The notes beneath the pieces are model-generated. The model had not been told where the DNA came from. It saw only the letters and a list, made by a program, of their open reading frames with translations, and did no database searches. This document shows positions 52,044-54,798 of a stretch of 54,798 nt of DNA, in pieces; position 1 is the stretch's first letter; each line of letters starts with the position of its first letter. Location of the stretch: the NCBI GenBank assembly GCA_003586005.1, contig NSKI01000015.1:1-54798 (forward strand). Direction: 5' to 3'. A program made the position numbers and the translations under genes. This DNA is from Haloplasmatales bacterium 4B (GTDB taxonomy: Bacteria > Bacillota_I > Bacilli_A > Haloplasmatales > Haloplasmataceae).

Positions 52044-53018
52044 CTATCTTAGTCCTAATTTAACTTGATTTACAAAATCATCCCATAGTCCATCGGTTTG
52101 TAACATGATAGTAGGGCAATTCTTGCCACTTGCATCATTATGACTTTTCAGGGCAGAAATATCTAAATCTAGCTCTTTCATTAATTTAATTGTTAAATCA
52201 ATCGCGTTTTGACGAGCAACAGTATAATCGCCATCAGCATTTACAGCAATTTCGATTCCGACTGAATTGAAGTTTGTGATGTCAGAATACCCATTGTCAT
52301 TATCGCCAACGTGCCAACCCGCTTGGCTTAACTTAAGCATCTGGTAAATCTGTGTATTATCAACTACAAAGTGAGTTGAAGCGTAAGCCTTTGGGTCACG
52401 ATTCCAATAACTATAATGGGCAAATGCGTCGGCACCAATAGCAGTATTGGCTGTTTCATGAATTACTACATAAATTGGTTTAATGTTTGAATCTTTATAA
52501 TAATTGTATTGGATTTGTTCTTTATAAAAAGGAATAAATCCTGTTTTTGATTCAATGAATTTTTGTGTATATACAGAACTATCATTTTCAATTTCAGCTA
52601 TTAAATAATATGAATTTAATGTTAAGTCTGTAATTGAACCAGACATTCTTGTAAATAGGTAAGGTGTACCATAATTTTTGATAGAATTATTTTCAACTGC
52701 GAAAGTTTGCATGTAAGGTACATTATCTTTTTCACCTAAAGCAATATATTGATTATTAATTAACATAATGTCATTAACCTTTATACCATTTTCAAATACT
52801 AGGTTTGATAATGGATCTTCATTTGACTCTTCATCAATAGTTTCCTTATCAAGATTTTCTAAATCATCTGGTATATCTTGATTTTCAATTATATCAACTA
52901 TTTTTTGTTTATTATCAGCCTCTATGTTTTCAAGATTGTTTTTATCTATTCTATTTGTTAAAACGATAATGAAAGAGATTAATAACATTACCATAATTAG
53001 TGATAGTTTTTTTCCCAT
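52044..53018 (-). CDS. Membrane-anchored N-acetylmuramoyl-L-alanine amidase (Amidase_2 family)
   Basis: A 324-residue protein with an N-terminal signal anchor (KKLSLIMVMLLISFIIVLT), an acidic linker (~25-75), a beta-rich spacer (~75-165) and an Amidase_2 zinc domain (~170-320). Zinc and catalytic residues lie in YVVIHETAN, THFVVDN, GIEIAVNADG and LKSHNDASGKNCP. It cleaves the bond between MurNAc and L-alanine in peptidoglycan at the cell surface, for wall remodelling or daughter separation. The SHxxxxxxKxCP end is that of XlyA/CwlA-like enzymes. No prophage genes surround it, so it is probably a host autolysin. Confidence 0.88.
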   Translation of the reverse strand: MGKKLSLIMVMLLISFIIVLTNRIDKNNLENIEADNKQKIVDIIENQDIPDDLENLDKETIDEESNEDPLSNLVFENGIKVNDIMLINNQYIALGEKDNVPYMQTFAVENNSIKNYGTPYLFTRMSGSITDLTLNSYYLIAEIENDSSVYTQKFIESKTGFIPFYKEQIQYNYYKDSNIKPIYVVIHETANTAIGADAFAHYSYWNRDPKAYASTHFVVDNTQIYQMLKLSQAGWHVGDNDNGYSDITNFNSVGIEIAVNADGDYTVARQNAIDLTIKLMKELDLDISALKSHNDASGKNCPTIMLQTDGLWDDFVNQVKLGLR

Positions 53019-53163
53019 TTTCTTAATCCTCCCTAATCAATTGTCTGTTGCATAAAGACTATAACATATTTTATACAGTAACTCTATAACCAATATAATC
53101 CACATGTATATAAATAAATAATAGCTAATAGATTTTTATATTGTTAATAAATTACAAATTACT

Positions 53164-53193
53164 CTTTATTATTAATTATCAAAGATAATAAAG
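53164..53193. repeat. Inverted repeat in the amidase-cysK gap
   Basis: CTTTATTAT and ATAATAAAG, 9 bp exact, 12-base spacing. Purpose unknown; could be structural in a leader on the minus strand. Confidence 0.4.
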
Positions 53194-53220
53194 TAACATA
53201 TAATAAAATACGCTAATTTT

Positions 53221-53243
53221 AAAGAATATAAGTCATATTCTTT
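53221..53243. promoter_or_regulatory. Inverted repeat abutting the cysK promoter (candidate operator)
   Basis: AAAGAATAT and ATATTCTTT, exact 9-bp arms with a 5-base spacer, overlapping the -35 of the cysK promoter by two bases. The position fits a transcription factor site controlling cysteine synthesis; the regulator is not identified. Confidence 0.5.
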
Positions 53244-53270
53244 TACAATTTATAAGATAAAAATTATAAT
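53242..53270 (+). promoter_or_regulatory. Promoter of cysK-cysE
   Basis: TTTACA (53242-53247), a 17-base spacer and TATAAT (53265-53270). The leader before the ribosome binding site is only a few bases, leaving no room for a riboswitch or T-box. Confidence 0.7.
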
Positions 53271-53292
53271 TTATAGAGAAAGGATGATAAAA

Positions 53293-54210
53293 ATGATCTA
53301 CAAAAGCATAGATGAATTAATTGGCAATACCCCAGTTATAAAATTAGATATGTTACCGGAAGAATATGCTGATATTTATGTTAAGCTAGAGTACTTTAAT
53401 CCAGGAGGCTCTGTTAAAGATCGGATAGCTTTGAAAATGATTGATGCAGCGGAGGATAGTGGTGAGTTAAAACCAGGAGATACAATTGTGGAGCCTACTA
53501 GTGGTAATACAGGAATTGGCATAGCGATGGTAGGTGCAGCTAGAGGATATAATGTTGTAATTGTGATGCCAGAGACAATGAGTATTGAACGTCGTAAAAT
53601 TATGACAGCCTTTAATGCGTTTATTGTCTTAACTGAGGGTGCTAAAGGCATGAATGGGGCTGTCGAAAAAGCTCAGGAGTTAGCAGACGAAAATGGCTAT
53701 TATATGCTTAAACAATTTGAAAATGATAATAATAAAAAAGCTCATGAAGAAACAACAGCGAAAGAATTATTAAGTGATTTTCCAAATGGTTTTGATGCCT
53801 TTGTCGCCGGTGTTGGAACAGGAGGAACAATTACAGGTGTTGGAAATGTCTTAAAAAAACAATATCCTGATACTTACCTTGTGGCTGTAGAACCAGTAGA
53901 TTCACCAGTATTATCAGGTGGAAAATCAGGTCCACATAAAATTCAAGGAATTGGGGCGGGATTTATCCCAAAAATATTAAATACGCAAATTTATAATGAA
54001 ATTATCCAAGTTGCTACAGATGATGCATTTGATATGGCAAAACATCTAGCGCGTGAATATGGTATATTAATTGGCGGTTCATCTGGAGCTGCAATTTATG
54101 CCGCATTTCAAGTTGCAAAGCGCTTAGGAAAGGGAAAAAGTGTTGTAGTTATTGCTCCTGATAACGGTGAGAGGTATTTAAGTACCCCATTATTTGATTT
54201 AGGAGAATAG
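53293..54210 (+). CDS. cysK: Cysteine synthase A (O-acetylserine sulfhydrylase)
   Basis: A 305-residue PLP enzyme making cysteine from O-acetylserine and sulfide in the cytosol. The PLP lysine is in GGSVKDRIA, the substrate loop is PTSGNTG, and the phosphate loop is [10 protein letters not shown]; the end [15 protein letters not shown] is typical. ATG 53293 is selected behind AAAGGATGATAAAA; the ATG at 53284 overlaps that site. Five bases separate it from cysE, so the two steps of cysteine synthesis form one operon. Confidence 0.94.
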   Translation: MIYKSIDELIGNTPVIKLDMLPEEYADIYVKLEYFNPGGSVKDRIALKMIDAAEDSGELKPGDTIVEPTSGNTGIGIAMVGAARGYNVVIVMPETMSIERRKIMTAFNAFIVLTEGAKGMNGAVEKAQELADENGYYMLKQFENDNNKKAHEETTAKELLSDFPNGFDAFVAGVGTGGTITGVGNVLKKQYPDTYLVAVEPVDSPVLSGGKSGPHKIQGIGAGFIPKILNTQIYNEIIQVATDDAFDMAKHLAREYGILIGGSSGAAIYAAFQVAKRLGKGKSVVVIAPDNGERYLSTPLFDLGE

Positions 54211-54215
54211 GGGAA

Positions 54216-54737
54216 ATGCTTAAGAGTGTGAAGTCATTCATAGCTTCTGTTAAAGAACGTGATCCATCAGCAAGAAATTTTATGCAAATAATCTTTTTAT
54301 ACCCAGGAGTTCAAGCAGTTTTTTGGTTTAGGATTGCTCATTTTTTATATAAATTTAAATTAAAGTTTTTAGCCCAATTAATAATGTATACTGTAAGAAA
54401 TGTTATAAATATCGAGATTCATCCAGCTGCGAAAATTGGCAAGCGATTATTCATAGACCACGGTACAGGAGTAGTGATAGGTGAGACAGCTTATATTGGA
54501 AATGATGTTCTCATTTTTCATGGAGTAACATTGGGAGGAACAGGTAAACATCATGGGAAAAGACATCCTACAATAAAAGACAATGTAATGATTGGATCTG
54601 GAGCTAAAATATTAGGTCCAGTTACAGTTGGTGAAAATAGTAAAATAGGTGCTAACGCTGTAGTTTTACATGATGTACCTCCAAACTCATTAGCTGTCGG
54701 AATACCAGCAGTAATAAAAGAAAAAAAGGGGCTGTAA
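54216..54737 (+). CDS. cysE: Serine O-acetyltransferase
   Basis: A 173-residue left-handed beta-helix acetyltransferase making O-acetylserine. Signatures are [24 protein letters not shown] with the catalytic Asp-His pair, and [12 protein letters not shown]. It is shorter than typical CysE (about 210-270 residues), mainly at the N-terminal helical domain and the C-terminal tail, as in other compact Bacillota enzymes. The C-terminal Ile that inserts into CysK is not obvious (ends EKKGL), so complex formation with CysK is doubtful. AGGGGAA lies before ATG 54216. Confidence 0.92.
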   Translation: MLKSVKSFIASVKERDPSARNFMQIIFLYPGVQAVFWFRIAHFLYKFKLKFLAQLIMYTVRNVINIEIHPAAKIGKRLFIDHGTGVVIGETAYIGNDVLIFHGVTLGGTGKHHGKRHPTIKDNVMIGSGAKILGPVTVGENSKIGANAVVLHDVPPNSLAVGIPAVIKEKKGL

Positions 54738-54753
54738 AAAAATAAATTGCCCC
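54726..54753 (+). terminator. Weak terminator-like hairpin after cysE
   Basis: AGGGGC (inside the last codons) pairs with GCCCCT over a 16-base AT loop, without a strong T-tract. The last 45 bases of the window hold no recognisable gene. Confidence 0.35.
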
Positions 54754-54798
54754 TAATATAAAAAAGGAACTAAATTCTAGATAATAAATCTGGAAAGA

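Noticed and set aside
52044-53018. Prophage endolysin
   Set aside because: The amidase has a membrane anchor and no holin or phage genes nearby; a host autolysin fits better.
53019-53292. T-box or SAM riboswitch upstream of cysK
   Set aside because: No specifier-type or S-box elements are seen, and the best promoter leaves only a few leader bases.
1-54798. CRISPR array, insertion sequence or rRNA
   Set aside because: No spaced direct repeats, transposase-like frames with terminal repeats, or rRNA-like sequence were found on reading both strands.

Overview
This window reads as a chromosomal contig from a low-GC, AT-rich member of the Bacillota (class Bacilli, probably a lineage close to the Mollicutes/Haloplasma/Erysipelotrichia branch). 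The evidence is a Gram-positive PolC, a Bacillus-style SpoVD-type penicillin-binding protein, strong AGGAGG or GGTGA ribosome binding sites, sigma-A promoters with 16-18 bp spacers, and many symmetric terminator hairpins between convergent genes. UGA is a normal stop (the SpoVD-type and VTC-domain genes both end in it), so this is not the Mycoplasma code. A full peptidoglycan precursor pathway segment is present, and MurE carries the DNPR signature of meso-diaminopimelate-type ligases. The placement is inferred from gene content only.

Left end (1-9.7 kb). The first 82 bases are not genomic: they are an error-containing Illumina P5/i5/Nextera adapter, so the contig really begins inside a truncated O-antigen-polymerase-like gene. 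Next comes a decayed accessory stretch: a frameshifted ankyrin-repeat gene, a YkvA-like gene, a manA 3' remnant and an orphan 67-codon gene. Two overlapping HTH+TPR regulators of RRNPP architecture follow. Then comes a gene for an EVE/PUA-like protein whose ribosome binding site lies inside a 21-bp hairpin, and a small sigma-region-2-like protein. A heparinase II/III-family protein and a CpsB/YwqE-type phosphatase close the region and point to a surface polysaccharide locus.

Middle (9.7-31.7 kb). A PAS4-GGDEF-EAL protein with a degenerate EAL half, a CPBP protease, an EF-G-like GTPase with a cre-like site in its leader, ThpR, an acidic lipoprotein, a heterodimeric ABC exporter with one degenerate ATP site, KtrA, a decayed flavodiiron protein gene, tRNA-Arg(CCU), two small membrane proteins, PolC, a YccA/Bax-inhibitor-like protein, a MurJ/YtgP-type flippase and RsmH.

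Right part (31.8-54.8 kb). Where ftsL/pbp genes would normally follow rsmH, there is a compact CotH - VTC - DUF4956 operon, a broken FtsX-type permease gene and an MFS transporter. The division and cell wall cluster then resumes: spoVD-type PBP, murE, mraY, murD, ftsW, murG, murB, a divergent ftsA, ftsZ. mraZ, ftsL, murC and ftsQ/divIB are not in the window. Two tandem paralogous genes of unknown function lie convergent to ftsZ. A PAP2 phosphatase, a membrane-anchored amidase and a cysK-cysE operon finish the window. No CRISPR array, insertion sequence, rRNA or complete prophage was seen.

Most unusual signals: the RBS-sequestering hairpin downstream of the paired RRNPP-like regulators, the CotH-VTC-DUF4956 cassette splitting the division cluster, the tandem paralogs beside ftsZ, and the FtsA with altered nucleotide-binding motifs.
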